Below are positions 1 through 5,395 of a stretch of 5,395 bases of DNA, piece after piece. Made by a program: the position numbers and the translations under genes. Positions within the stretch are counted from its first letter, which is position 1, and every line of letters starts with the position of its first letter. The notes below the pieces were generated by a model. It searched no databases, was not told where the DNA came from, and worked only from the letters and a program-made list of their open reading frames with translations. This stretch comes from DYCT01 sp051875715 (GTDB lineage: Bacteria > Bacteroidota > Bacteroidia > Bacteroidales > Bacteroidaceae). The stretch is from the NCBI GenBank assembly GCA_051875715.1, contig JBJEHD010000002.1:1-5395 (forward strand), in the 5' to 3' direction.

Positions 1-80
1 CTTCCTCCATCCTTGCTTCGGTAAACGCCGGAACCATCCTCCGCCTTGTCGGCCGCAGCAGCACCCTTCTCGCCCACGAA
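1..80 (-). other. Region after the ART domain, continuing past the left edge (residues 1772-1797)
   Basis: The frame continues FVGEKGAAAADKAEDGSGVY and then reaches the window edge with no stop. The GEKGAAA segment is helix-forming and looks like the entry to the next module, so the protein extends further left. No domain can be assigned from 26 residues. Confidence 0.6.
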
Positions 81-3000
81 CTGATACCGTATGTCCGGGT
101 TCGTACCATCGAACGTACCCACATTATCCGTCGCACTCTTTATCTGAGTCGGGGAAAATGCGCAATACGACACATGCTCGTCGCCCCTGGTGCTGTCGTT
201 GATGACAAAGCCGTCAAAGCCGGACTCCTCGGCAAGCGTCTTCAACTTGTTTTGGAGAACATGCCACATCGCCTCCGCCTGATTCAGTTCGATGCTTCCC
301 TCATCGTGATACAGCCTGCCGTCCTCAGCAATAATCTCCGAAAACGCCGAAACAGCATCCTCGACACTCTCGAAATAAAATTCATCCGTCTGGTTGTTGA
401 AATCATCGAAATACCTCTCAACAACGTCGAGGAGTTTCCCCTTGTCCCTGTAATCATCCAGGTTCCTGATGTTCAAGAACAACGCCATCGGCTCGCCATA
501 GTTCGAGGCAGAAGATTCGTCCGAAAACATATACCCGTCGCTGAACGTTTCACCGTACATGTTCGCAGCCACATAATTCTCAAACACGGAGAACTCCTCC
601 TGCGTCCCATGGTAAACAACCAACGGCTCGCCGTTCTCGTCCACAACTTTAGAAGCATCGGTTTGTAGAATCGAAACCAAACGCTTATCTTTGCCGGCAG
701 AAACAGCAGTCTCATTTCCTGAAACGTCCGCTTTTACGCCGTCAGTAAGGTCAATGAGGCTGCTTTTTTCCATTTGTGTCAGACTATGGTCATAGAAGCT
801 CTCGCCATTCTTCTGGCCAACCACCAATTTCGCAGTATAGTCCACACCGCCAATCTTCAGGCCAACCACATAATATCTGTAAAAGTCAAACTTAGAACCC
901 TTTTCGTTCGGGCGTTCTTCGATGAACACAGCGTTCTCGATCATGTCGGGAATATAAGCAATAGACATGAGGTGAACATCGTTCTCCGCATCGTGGTGAA
1001 CAACCTTTCTGGAAGCGCGCGTCACATTGATCACATTACCCGTGTCCCTGTTCGTGTAAGCCCCACGCAATGAACGAATCACATATTCTTCTGCCGACCT
1101 GCTGTTAAGTTCATAGCGTCCAGCATATTCATCACCTTTCTTTACCACAGGTTCGCTGCGGAGTAGTTTCCACACGCGTGCAGCCTTCTCCCAGTCCCCG
1201 AACCATTTCTTGAAAGCCATGGTCCGAACCTGAGCCCACTGTCGAGGAGACAACCGGGAAGGTTGCCCGTTGGGAGCCTTCATATACGTGCCGTCGGCCT
1301 TCGCCTTCGCCACAATATCCTTTATCTCCTCATCCTCCTGCATCCGCATCCGATTGCGCATCCCGCCATCGCGGCCATCCACCGGGTTCACCCCGTTCAG
1401 CAAGTCAGCCAGCACACGGTCAGCCACATCCTCCGCGCTCGTGAACCGCACGTTCAAGAGGTCGCACACCTTCCGCCAGAACTCGCGCAACGCCTTCCGC
1501 ACACGCTCGAACGCATCAGCCATCGCGGCCTTGCCCATCACACCATCGGCCTCGCCCATCGCAGCCTCCCGCTCCGCACGCAGACGCTCCGCGCCACGGC
1601 GGCCGCTGTACTGGGCCAGCACCTCGTCCGCAATCTCGTCCTCCGTCCTCAGTTCCGGGTACGTGCGCCGCACCTCGTCCCACACAGGCGTGCCCTTCAT
1701 CAGCCGCACCACGTTCCGCCACTCCTTCGGGTTCACCCTGCGGAGCATGTCGCCCCACAGGTGCGCATACTCGTGCACGGCCGTCTCAGCAGTCGCAATC
1801 CGCGGGTCAAGGTAAATCTTCCCGTTTACCGTGAATCCGTAGGCCTCTCCGTCCTTCGTGCGGAAGAAACGCATCCCGTCGACGGGATTCTCCATGTTGT
1901 CACCGTCCACGTTCACCTCCTGACGCTCGGCCAGGCCGGTTGTGTCCTTGAACTCTCCTGTAGACAATGCTTCCTTGACAGATAGAGCAATGTCTGCCAA
2001 TGGTTTACCAGATGAGCGTTCCAAATCTTTCTTGGAATAGAAATACTCAACAACATGGGCTTTACCGTCATTTTCAATACCTTTGTTTCTATGAGTTGAG
2101 ATAACTATACTTATACCGTTCAACTCATCATTTGAGTCAAAGTTTGACACTTTTGAATTATGATTGCTGACCCGTATAGTAAGCGTATGACCATTAGGTA
2201 ATACGAATGATCCGTATTTGCTCGCACCATTTTGCCTCAATCCAAGTGCTATTGACAAATCTGTTATAAAGCCTCTCGTCTTATTTGATGATTTTCTGTA
2301 ATAAATGGCTACTGATTCAAGATTATTCACTACATTTGTAGCGTCTTTATGACCGGGAGTGACAGTGGCATTATTAGTGGATTTGGCGCCTGCTATTGTC
2401 GCGGCTTCCGTATTTGCGCCATCAGCACTTGAGACGACGGTTTGTTGATACCTTTCATCACGAGAGGAGGAGACGGTCTCAAGTGCTCTTTTTTTTGCCT
2501 TGCTCTTCCGCGTCCGCGCGTTCTCCTCGTCCAGCACACGCTGCCCCTCCGCAGCATCCGTCACCACGTCGATGCCAGCCTTCCGCATCACGGAAACAAG
2601 CCCGTCCAGCAAAGAACGCTCCTTCGCACTGGCAGAAGAAGCCTCCGCGCCGCCAGCCTTCTGCTCACGAACGCCTCCGACCTGCCCGGCTGCATCATCC
2701 GTTTCCACCCGCTCCCGAACGGACTGAACATTTTTTTCGCCAGACTCGTTGTCGGATTGATTGTTTTTGCTACCTTTGTCAGCAGAAGCTTCTAATACAT
2801 TCGTAAGAATGTCTTTATAAAGGGCGATACCTCCGTGAGGCTGAAACGCTGCGGTTTGAAGGGTATCGCCCTTCTTCGTTTTTTTCTCAACAAAAACCTC
2901 GTGAACATAGAGAGTGTTTTTGTTGGAATCTTGCATAGCCCTGCAAAATACATAGTTCAATTCTCCATCGTACATTATAGGGTAAGCAAAATAATGATTG

Positions 3001-5395
3001 ACAACGCCTTCCTGACGAGTGAAATCTGGCATTGTCCCCAAATAGACCGCATTTTCAAAGCCATCAACCAACGATGTGATTGCGTCAAGTTTCTTTTGGC
3101 CATATCGATGTGCCAAAGAGTTTTTTATCGAATTTTTGTTGATTTCAACCTCACCAATCTCAGTGTCATACGAAACAATCTTTCCGACATTCTCGTCCCA
3201 CCATTTTTCCGCCGATTGGCGTGCTGAAAGTTCTGGTGTTGATGTAATGACCTCTTTTTTAACATCAATGGCAGGAGCATTGCGTAACATATCTCCTCTA
3301 CGCTGCTTCTCCTCCTCTGACATCGTTCTTGGGTCGAGAAGATCTATCTCTTTCTCTTGGGATACCGAATATGTTTCAGACGTTTTTCCTTGTCGGCTAT
3401 CGCTTTCAATTCCTCCTCCACCGTCGGCCGTCCGCTTTCCGTTCTCAACTCGTTCTCCTGTCGCAGCATTTCCTGTGCTTCCTTGCTGCCCTCGTTGGCT
3501 TGTTGCAGTATCACCAGCCAAAACATCGATTCTCCGTTGTACATCGTATCTAATGTTTAATGTTTCGTAAATAGCCTGTGCGAGCGTACGGGGCGTGTTG
3601 TCCGCCTGCTCAAACAGGCTCGCTTCATGCGCACCTTGAACCAGGTCGTAGAGTTTGTTGAACGTGCCTTGAATGACACTCTGTTTCTCGCCCTTGTACA
3701 TCGTTGCCAGGAGCAGCGCAAAGTTACTGAAATTCTCGGCAGGCAGGTAACTTTCGCCTGTCGCATCGTCCAGTTGGTACTGAATCTTCCAGAGCTCGGC
3801 AGCCGAACGTGCATCCTTGAACGTTTTTGCGTTCGCAAATTCAGCGTTTTGCGACAGGGCGTGGTACGCACGGATTGAGTTCTGTATCTCACCGATCATC
3901 CGTTCAGAATTCGGACTGTCATAATCACGGAACGCCGTCGCAAGGATGGCCTTCTGAGCCTTGGCAGGCATCTCGTTGAACATCTCTTCAAGTCGGGTGC
4001 CTCCTCCCTTGAAGACACTCTGATACAGGACACCCCTCAAATCGTTCTTCGCCTCGGCAGTGATGTTTCCCTTGCTGTCGAAAGCGCTCTGGTATTGAGT
4101 AGGAGTGATGTAACCCTTTTGGCTCATCCACTCCAGCACATCGGCACCGTTTTTGTCGACAAGCCCGGCGAACGATGTCTCCTCATCGTTCGACCTCAAC
4201 AACAGGTTTGCGAACGAACGAATGTTTGCGCCCATCTTCCGCAAAGCGTTCTTCGGCTTGATTCGCTCCACACCGCCGCTTTCGGTGTCTTGCGCCACAA
4301 ACTGCCCGAGTGTGATGGCATCCGCATCCTCCACATCGAGCATGTTGACGAGAACGGGGTGCTGCATACCAGCGATGTCGTCGGCATTCAGGCCGAACTC
4401 CTCCGCGTGGTCCATCAGATACTGCTTGTACTTGTCCGCTTGCTCCTGGTGACCCTCCCACATCTGACGGAGTGCATCGCTGCGGCTGTTGCCCTGTATG
4501 ACCTCACCTCTTGCGTTCACGGTAGGCGCACCCGTATAGGCAGTGACCGAAGATGTGATTTCCTCGGGGCGGATGTTCCCGGCAATCTTGCGTGCCGAAA
4601 GCACACTCGCTTCATCGTTGCGCTCTTTCGGCTGCGCCTCGTCGATGAAGTGGACAGGATTGCGCACACCCTGGATGTGGCTCGGCTGCAACTGCTCCGC
4701 CTCAATCACCGCCACACGTCCGTTTGCAATGGCATCGTCGCTGAACTTCACGGCAACCTCCTTGCCCCGCAGACCCTGTACAGGCCCTTGTCGGTCAACC
4801 TTATGTCCGCTGACCCGTCTGTAACCTCTCGCACGTGCGTCCTGTGGCGTATCGTCCACCATGTCGGGAACACCGTTTAGGGCTTCACGCTCGATGCGTT
4901 CTGCCTCCTCGCGTTCCGCACGCTTTCTTTCCTCCTCAGCCTTGCGGAGTGCTGCCGCCTCTTCTGCGGCACGTCTGCGCTCCGCCTCCGTCATCACCGA
5001 ACCAGGAACATCGCCCATGCGAAGGACGGCCTTACCTCCGGCCGTCTCGTCCGCATTCCGGCTATCGACTTCAAAATTTTCACCTGAAACCTTTGCACTC
5101 TCGGAACTTTTCGCCATCTTTGCAGCAACATTGGTGGAAGCATCGTAGTCCCGTGCGCTTAATTGCGTGTTTGACGGGCTGGTGCGTCCACCTTTTCTAT
5201 TACTGTAAAAATCGCAAAATTCTTCTCTTCCATTTTTATTATCAGTCAACACTGTAAACTCATCACCGCCTTTCCGTAGTTTGTACACTACAGAATTACC
5301 TTTTACAGTCTTCTCGCCACGTGCAACCACTTCGGGAATCAACGGCACAGTAGCAAAAAGGTGTGGGTATAAATAAAAAATGTTACCTTTGCAGT
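1..5395 (-). CDS. Giant polyvalent protein, partial at both ends (ParB / nuclease-like / zincin / ADP-ribosyltransferase)
   Basis: Checking every in-frame triplet on the minus strand found no stop from base 5393 to base 3, giving 1,797 codons open at both edges. The translation carries, in order, a possible nuclease-like C-terminal segment (1-67), a coiled coil (134-172), a DdrB-type ParB domain (195-370), a helical region (371-614), a BECR/LPD-like domain (691-870), an unnamed alpha/beta domain (1019-1161), an HEYAH zincin (1174-1265), a WFGDWE block (1370-1402), a second BECR/LPD-like domain (1425-1549) and an ART domain (1580-1771). This mixture of enzymatic domains and linkers is the hallmark of phage and conjugative-element polyvalent proteins, which are thought to enter the cell with the DNA. 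No start was chosen: a GTG at 5348 and an ATG at 5117 are in frame, but neither has a convincing upstream signal and the protein-like sequence runs through both. The left end is also internal. Confidence 0.9.
81..656 (-). other. ADP-ribosyltransferase domain of the polyvalent type (residues 1580-1771)
   Basis: The domain opens ASKVVDENGEPLVVYHGTQ; H1595 in VVYHGT would contact NAD+ ribose. It continues with YMFSDESSASNYGEPMALFL, whose S-S-A-S-N-Y segment supplies the middle, aromatic position (Y1632), and ends EHVSYCAFSPTQIKSATDNV with Q1750 at the third catalytic position, followed by GTFDGTNPDIRYQ. These three stations match the H-Y-[E/Q] pattern of the ART superfamily and the closing 'Q-I-K-S-A-T-D-N...NPDIR' is characteristic of ART-PolyVal domains. 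The predicted reaction is transfer of ADP-ribose from NAD+ to a macromolecule; the target is not visible. Having Gln rather than Glu at the third position is compatible with known members of these families but leaves activity to be tested. Confidence 0.85.
747..1121 (-). other. Domain C: second BECR/LPD-like domain (residues 1425-1549)
   Basis: The core runs GRYELNSRSAEEYVIRSLRG, then NRDTGNVINVTRASRKVVHH, IPDMIENAVFIEERPNEKG, YRYYVVGLKIGGVDYTAKLV and NGESFYDHSLTQMEKSSLID. The order 'basic helix, His pair (1466-1467), ENAV, YY strand, GG..Y strand, YDH (1534-1536)' parallels domain B and fits the LPD3/BECR-like domains described in mobile-element polyvalent proteins. If active it would be an RNase or related effector, but the family name is tentative. 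It lies between the WFGDWE block and the ART domain. Confidence 0.55.
1188..1286 (-). other. YMKAPNG...WFGDWE motif block (residues 1370-1402)
   Basis: A compact block reads YMKAPNGQPSRLSPRQWAQV, then RTMAFKKWFGDWEK. I know this type of block as a short conserved element that usually lies directly before an ADP-ribosyltransferase domain in polyvalent proteins, with about ten residues between. Here the ART domain begins roughly 180 residues later because domain C intervenes. The function is unknown; it may be a docking or processing segment. Confidence 0.6.
1359..1598 (-). other. Helical tail of the zincin domain (residues 1266-1345)
   Basis: The sequence is helical and charged (LRAEREAAMGEADGVMG, then DAFERVRKALREFWRKVCDL) and ends FTSAEDVADRVLADLLNGV followed by NPVDGRDGG. 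It follows the HExxH core directly, so it is probably the C-terminal subdomain of the same unit. The DNA here is very GC-rich (47 of 60 G/C in 1561-1620, at the boundary with the core). No separate activity is suggested. Confidence 0.5.
1599..1874 (-). other. Zincin-type metallopeptidase-like domain with HEYAH motif (residues 1174-1265)
   Basis: The segment begins MRFFRTKDGEAYGFTVNGKI, an entry beta-sheet, then TAETAVHEYAHLW with the zinc-binding motif H1207-E1208-Y-A-H1211. About 40 residues later TEDEIADEVLAQYSG supplies E1253 and E1257, either of which could be the third zinc ligand in gluzincin style. H1207 and H1211 would bind Zn2+, and E1208 would activate water. HExxH domains of this sort recur in polyvalent and conjugative proteins and may cleave host or self proteins; self-processing of the long polypeptide is a possibility but only an inference. 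All expected motif residues are present. Confidence 0.8.
1911..2339 (-). other. Unnamed alpha/beta domain (residues 1019-1161)
   Basis: The stretch includes NKTRGFITDLSIALGL, SKYGSFVLPNGHTLTIRVSN, an NHNSKVSNFD motif, GISIVIST, KAHVVEYFYS and EFKDTTGLAERQEVN. Alternating strands and helices with well-placed glycines indicate a folded domain. I associate this arrangement with polyvalent proteins of Bacteroidota, where it commonly sits just before an HExxH domain, as here, but I cannot name a family or activity. Its DNA is the most AT-rich part of the window (15 of 60 G/C in 2281-2340), in contrast to the GC-rich zincin that follows. Confidence 0.5.
2340..2783 (-). other. Polar linker with three A homopolymer runs (residues 871-1018)
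   Basis: The linker begins as a charged disordered stretch (KGSKNNQSDNESGEKN), passes through a short helix-like segment (SLLDGLVSVMRKAGIDVVTD, M936) and a basic patch (TRKSKAKKRALE), then a Ser/Thr/Ala/Asn-rich tail. On the coding strand it holds an A8 run (2489-2496) in the context GCA-AAA-AAA-AGA and an A7 run (2731-2737); a further A7 lies at 2879-2885 in domain B. The MRKAGIDVVTD segment looks conserved rather than random and may belong to the next domain. Confidence 0.55.
2784..3323 (-). other. Domain B: BECR/LPD-like (phage nuclease-like) domain (residues 691-870)
   Basis: After a helical lead (SEEEKQRRGDMLRNAP, then ELSARQSAEKWWDENVGK) the core runs GEVEINKNSIKNSLAHRYG, FENAVYLGTMPDFTRQEG, NHYFAYPIMYDGE (N799), YVFCRAMQDSNKNTLYVHEV and finally QPHGGIALYKDILTN. 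Conserved-looking His residues (LAHRYG, NHYF, YVHEV and QPHGG) together with strand-rich segments match the style of Barnase-EndoU-ColicinE5/D-RelE-like nucleases and LPD-type domains annotated in phage and conjugative polyvalent proteins. RNA cleavage would be the expected activity if it is an active BECR member, but the exact family and catalytic competence are not proved. The DNA is AT-rich, and a perfect 12-bp inverted repeat lies near its end. Confidence 0.55.
2820..2873. repeat. Perfect 12-bp inverted repeat with 30-nt loop and downstream T run
   Basis: The arms aagggcgatacc (2820-2831) and ggtatcgccctt (2862-2873) are exact reverse complements separated by 30 nt. On the plus strand the second arm is followed, after cttcg, by seven T residues (2879-2885), so the whole resembles a rho-independent terminator for plus-strand transcription. 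The loop can itself form two small stems (cctc/gagg and aaac/gttt), which would give a branched structure. It lies inside coding sequence for the end of domain B. A role is inferred only. Confidence 0.75.
3324..3551 (-). other. Q/G/S/T-rich linker between the ParB unit and domain B (residues 615-690)
   Basis: The sequence is low in hydrophobic residues and rich in Gln, Gly, Ser, Thr and Arg (GDTATSQRGQQGSTGNAATG, then a GGGG stretch), ending at LDPRTM just before domain B. It looks intrinsically disordered. Its codons end mainly in A or T, unlike the GC-ending codons of the preceding ParB unit. The same DNA read one base over encodes a 66-residue helical peptide, described separately. Confidence 0.65.
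3344..3544 (-). CDS. Possible nested or fossil small gene, 66 aa, out of frame with the large ORF
   Basis: An ATG at 3544 opens a 66-codon ORF ending in TAG at 3344, in the +1 frame relative to the large ORF. The peptide begins MYNGESMFWLVILQQANEG and continues as a charged helical sequence with EAQEMLRQENELR and EEELKAIADKEKR, ending in a basic tail KRKR. It looks far more like an ordinary folded protein than the in-frame linker does. My hand count gives 42 of 67 codons (stop included) ending in G or C, close to the style of the neighbouring ParB unit. The region just upstream of the ATG is AT-rich and contains a TAA in this frame five codons before the ATG. Such A/T-rich leaders without a Shine-Dalgarno sequence are normal in Bacteroidota. 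It may be an active overlapping gene, a remnant of a gene absorbed when modules fused, or chance. I do not recognise a family. Confidence 0.4.
   Translation of the reverse strand: MYNGESMFWLVILQQANEGSKEAQEMLRQENELRTESGRPTVEEELKAIADKEKRLKHIRYPKRKR
3552..4283 (-). other. Helical extension following the ParB domain (residues 371-614)
   Basis: This region is predominantly helix-forming sequence, for example ALRKMGANIRSFANLLL, GADVLEWMSQKGYITPTQYQ, AQKAILATAFRDYD and IQNSIRAYHALS. It shows no recognisable catalytic motif. Its position directly after the ParB core, and my recollection of similar sequences beside DdrB-like ParB domains, suggest it is a structural partner of that domain. It ends at ETLNI (residue 614), where composition changes sharply into a polar linker. 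The function is unknown. Confidence 0.55.
4169..4192. repeat. Perfect 9-bp inverted repeat with 6-nt loop
   Basis: The arms cgaacgatg (4169-4177) and catcgttcg (4184-4192) are exact reverse complements around the loop tctcct. On the coding strand the loop reads AGGAGA. The hairpin lies in the helical region after the ParB domain. A perfect match of this size is only mildly unlikely by chance in a window this long, so a role is unproved. Confidence 0.6.
4284..4811 (-). other. DdrB-type ParB-superfamily domain (residues 195-370)
   Basis: The domain opens with SGHKVDRQGP, continues with VAVIEAEQLQPSHIQG and NPVHFIDEAQPKERND, and reaches the signature VIQGNSRSDALRQMW at residues 298-312. The GNSR motif followed by a helix (residues 301-309) corresponds to the nucleotide-binding GxxR-type motif of the ParB/sulfiredoxin superfamily as found in DdrB-like ParB domains of polyvalent proteins. 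VLVNMLDVEDA and TLGQFVAQDTE (ending near residue 370) complete the core. Known ParB-fold members bind or hydrolyse nucleotides or act on DNA; the precise activity of the DdrB-like group in these proteins is not established. It is followed directly by a helical region usually found with it. Confidence 0.8.
4878..4994 (-). other. Charged E/R/A-rich coiled coil (residues 134-172)
   Basis: From M134 to about L172 the sequence is almost entirely Glu, Arg, Ala and Lys with Leu or Ile at intervals (for example LRKAEEERKRAEREEAER). This is typical of a single long alpha helix or coiled coil. It separates the polar, probably disordered stretch 68-133 from the ParB domain and most likely acts as a spacer or oligomerisation element. 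No enzymatic motif is seen. Confidence 0.7.
5193..5395 (-). other. Domain A: end of a possible BECR-like nuclease domain (residues 1-67)
   Basis: The segment contains IPEVVARGEK, then GNSVVYKLRKGG, FTVLTDNKNG and EEFCDFYSN. A 'proline-helix-GE, then two or three short strands' pattern of this kind is what I expect at the C-terminal half of Barnase-EndoU-ColicinE5/D-RelE-like domains of polyvalent proteins; the IPEVV element parallels IPDMI in domain C. The N-terminal half, which would hold further catalytic residues, lies beyond the right edge, so activity cannot be judged. The base composition is AT-rich compared with the ParB region that follows. Alternatively the gene might start inside this segment, which would make it an N-terminal extension. 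Confidence 0.4.
5384..5391 (+). promoter_or_regulatory. Possible Bacteroidota -7 promoter element, outward facing
   Basis: The plus strand reads TACCTTTG at 5384-5391, an exact fit to the TAnnTTTG -7 consensus of Bacteroides sigma factor promoters, preceded by an AT-rich stretch. No clear TTTG -33 element is visible about 20 bases further upstream. Transcription would run rightward out of the window. It overlaps the minus-strand ORF, so it may be a chance match. Confidence 0.25.

Noticed and set aside
1263..1985. Plus-strand ORF of 240 codons
   Set aside because: It lies opposite the zincin region, is rich in His, Arg, Leu and Pro as expected for an antisense reading of GC-rich coding DNA, and has no recognisable motif; the opposite strand encodes clear domains.
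2396..2806. Overlapping plus-strand ORFs of 75 to 136 codons
   Set aside because: They are antisense to linker 2; Ser/Arg/Pro/His-rich low-quality translations with no motif.
3826..3839. tttgcg-tt-cgcaaa palindrome
   Set aside because: Six base pairs with a two-base loop is common by chance and sterically poor as a hairpin.
3557..3892. Minus-strand ORF of 111 codons in another frame
   Set aside because: It is dominated by Arg, Thr and Ser and overlaps the well-formed helical extension of the ParB unit; it lacks the protein-like character of the nested ORF at 3344-3544.
4095..4880. Plus-strand ORF of 261 codons
   Set aside because: It is antisense to the ParB domain and its helical extension. 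Composition is that of a shadow frame and no domain is recognisable.
5348..5348. GTG as the start of the large gene
   Set aside because: It has no ribosome-binding or AT-rich leader clearly set apart, and protein-like sequence continues upstream to the window edge; left undecided rather than called.
1..5395. CRISPR array, tRNA, rRNA, insertion sequence or riboswitch
   Set aside because: No regularly spaced repeats, no tRNA-like or rRNA-like segments and no transposase motifs were seen; continuous coding accounts for the window.

Overview
The window is one uninterrupted reading frame on the minus strand. No stop codon occurs in the minus frame whose codons begin at plus positions congruent to 2 modulo 3, from base 5393 to base 3 (1,797 codons), and neither the true start nor the stop is visible. 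Residue numbers below count from the right edge (residue 1 = codon at 5393..5391). The translation reads as a giant multidomain 'polyvalent' protein, the type carried by phages, prophages and conjugative elements and thought to be delivered with the incoming DNA. Sequence style and domain order suggest a Bacteroidota host (Bacteroides, Phocaeicola, Parabacteroides or Prevotella relatives). This is inferred from familiarity with the family; no marker gene is present.

Layout in the direction of translation (right to left): the end of a possible nuclease-like domain at the right edge; a charged coiled coil; a DdrB-type ParB-superfamily domain with a long helical extension; a Q/G/S/T-rich linker; a first domain resembling the Barnase-EndoU-ColicinE5/D-RelE (BECR)/LPD-type family; a second linker with three A homopolymers; an unnamed alpha/beta domain; an HEYAH zinc metallopeptidase-like domain with a helical tail; a short motif block ending in WFGDWE; a second BECR/LPD-like domain; and an ADP-ribosyltransferase domain of the polyvalent (ART-PolyVal) type. 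The protein continues past the left edge.

Together these look like a package of effectors that could modify, cleave or protect host and element macromolecules on entry of a mobile element. That role is inferred from the family. Points that stand out are a protein-like 66-codon ORF nested out of frame in the first linker; a perfect 12-bp inverted repeat followed by a T run inside the first nuclease-like domain; a swing in base composition from about 78% to 25% GC within the one ORF; and insertion of the second nuclease-like domain between the WFGDWE block and the ADP-ribosyltransferase. No RNA gene, CRISPR array, insertion sequence or intergenic region was found.
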